Origin: JBHEPS01 sp046261635
GTDB taxonomy: Bacteria; Acidobacteriota; Thermoanaerobaculia; Gp7-AA8
NCBI GenBank assembly: GCA_046261635.1
Contig: JBHEOL010000059.1
Coordinates: 1-14,991 of the forward strand
Length of the DNA: 14,991 bases
Direction of reading: 5' to 3'
Shown: positions 14,901 through 14,991 of the stretch, in pieces
How the letters are laid out: the number at the start of each line of letters is the position of its first letter
Position numbering within the stretch: the stretch's first letter is position 1
Position numbers and translations under genes: made by a program
Notes under the pieces: model-generated
The model's database searches: none
The model's input: the letters and a program-made list of their open reading frames with translations, nothing else
Told to the model about the DNA's origin: nothing

Positions 14901-14991
14901 CGAGATCTCCCAGAGGAGCTGCTCGAGGGGAGAGGTGACGCGTTCCTCGATCTCCGCGGCCGAAGCGCCCGGCATCTGGACGAACACGTCG
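11901..14991 (-). CDS. RND-family efflux transporter permease subunit (5' end cut by window)
   Basis: About 1030 residues of an inner-membrane RND pump are visible. The frame runs off the window edge, where GTG at 14987 is an internal Val. The fragment begins in the first periplasmic region (FVQMPGASAAEIEERVTSPLE), so only transmembrane helix 1 and a few dozen residues are missing. TM4 carries GILVDDAIVVVENI, with the paired Asp of the proton relay at about 13894-13899. This favours the hydrophobe/amphiphile (HAE) class over the heavy-metal class. The second half repeats the fold, with AGAGIVVRNSIILVDFIELR and AGAVRFRPMMLTAAA near the C-terminus. The pump would work with a periplasmic adaptor and an outer-membrane channel, which are not in the window and probably lie upstream. 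The substrate is unknown. The gene converges on the RIC gene across the repeat array. Confidence 0.95.
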   Translation of the reverse strand, partial: DVFVQMPGASAAEIEERVTSPLEQLLWEISGVEYVYSTSSPGMSMVIVRFKVGFDEEEALVQLNQKLAANVDRIPQDASPPLIKLRSIDDVPVLALTFSSSRYDHFTLRRVAAETANRLKRVPDVAQVTILGGEARRVLVSLDAARMSSHGIAPAMLPPLLEQANREMRAGSFNTGDREVLVQAGGFFETSDEVGALVVGVVDGKPIHLRDIASIHDGPGEPRDYVFSGKGAADEQGAGGMEPAVTVSIAKRQGTNAASLTHKLLEQVEELKGSLIPSDVEVTVTRDYGETATEKSNELLFHMLIAIASVAVLIWLALGRREAGIVAIAIPVTLALTLAIFWMFGYTLNRITLFALIFSIGILVDDAIVVVENIVRHFRLPGNENRSTRDIAVEAVDEVGNPTILATFAVIAAILPMGFVTGLMGPYMRPIPIGASAAMLFSLAVAFIVTPWAGLRLLRRKAAGAGSDHEVEGKSTAFYRRIMNKLVCEPGPRRFFLIGVAVLLLLSMSLVAIKAVRVKMLPFDNKSELQIIVDTPEGTTLERTAAIAQEIALIAAAEPEVLNYQIYAGTSAPFNFNGLVRHYFMRSGPSQADVQVNLLAKHDRGAQSHDIAKRIREKIQSIGDRTGASIKVAEVPPGPPVLQTLVAEIYGPDYARQTEIAAQIEQIFRDTEGVVDVDSYIEARQDEVTFAVDRERAAVLGVSVEQIAASLRIALSGTDVGLLHDAVEKEDVPITLRLPRDQRSSIGALESIRVATRDGKLVPLAGLVRINQSVSERNIYHKNLMPVVYVTADVAGREESPVYAILKLNKAIDELELPEGYALGRHVASQPATDSKFAMKWDGEWHITYEVFRDLGIAFAIVLILIYILVVGWFQSFKTPLTIMAAIPFSLVGILPAHAAMGAFFTATSMIGFIAGAGIVVRNSIILVDFIELRLKQGMRLEEAVIDAGAVRFRPMMLTAAAVIVGAGVILFDPIFQGLAISLMAGEVASLFLSRVTVPVLYYLSERKKYEAQCEVTPGTASAEVAATI

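Overview
This is a high-G+C bacterial window (roughly two thirds G+C by eye) with dense, mostly minus-strand gene packing. Several traits fit an Acidobacteriota-like or similar environmental lineage, probably a metagenome-assembled genome: PAS-rich hybrid histidine kinases, a rhodanese/MauE pair, a tryptophanase-type lyase, and heptanucleotide and hairpin repeats between genes. That placement is an inference from gene style, not from a marker gene.

Layout. Bases 1-219 (+) hold the 3' end of a tryptophanase/tyrosine phenol-lyase gene. It runs into a 113-bp element of heptamer repeats that forms an imperfect palindrome (204-316). A multi-PAS hybrid sensor histidine kinase follows (377-2872, +). 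Its C-terminal receiver domain is collapsed: the start and end of the domain are present, but the middle, including the phospho-acceptor Asp, is missing and the frame is shifted. A long minus-strand series then reads, in transcription order from 10549 down to 2918: a class I/II aminotransferase, a divergent transketolase-family protein (both tightly coupled), L-2-hydroxyglutarate dehydrogenase/oxidase (lhgO), a radical SAM/SPASM protein, and a coupled pair made of a membrane-anchored rhodanese and a MauE/DoxX-like four-helix membrane protein. A 242-bp spacer (counted from the longer aminotransferase start) carrying a CRP/FNR-like palindrome separates this series from the divergent gene for a di-iron RIC/YtfE/ScdA-type protein (10876-11679, +). 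That gene converges on a large RND efflux permease (11901-14991, -, cut by the window edge). The convergent gap holds a tandem ~120-bp repeat with four strong hairpins.

Function. The aminotransferase and transketolase-like genes are probably co-translated and likely act on a shared 2-oxo-acid or sugar-phosphate route; the substrates cannot be read from sequence. LhgO removes L-2-hydroxyglutarate. The rhodanese and MauE-like proteins look like an extracytoplasmic sulfur/thiol redox pair. RIC proteins repair iron centres after nitrosative or oxidative stress, which suits a CRP/FNR-family operator upstream.

Most worth a second look: the hairpin repeat array (paired stem substitutions, one hairpin inverted, and its first copy translated as the tail of the RIC protein), the collapsed receiver, the RIC protein that lacks one expected iron-ligand His, and the transketolase-like protein with GEG in place of GDG in its cofactor motif.
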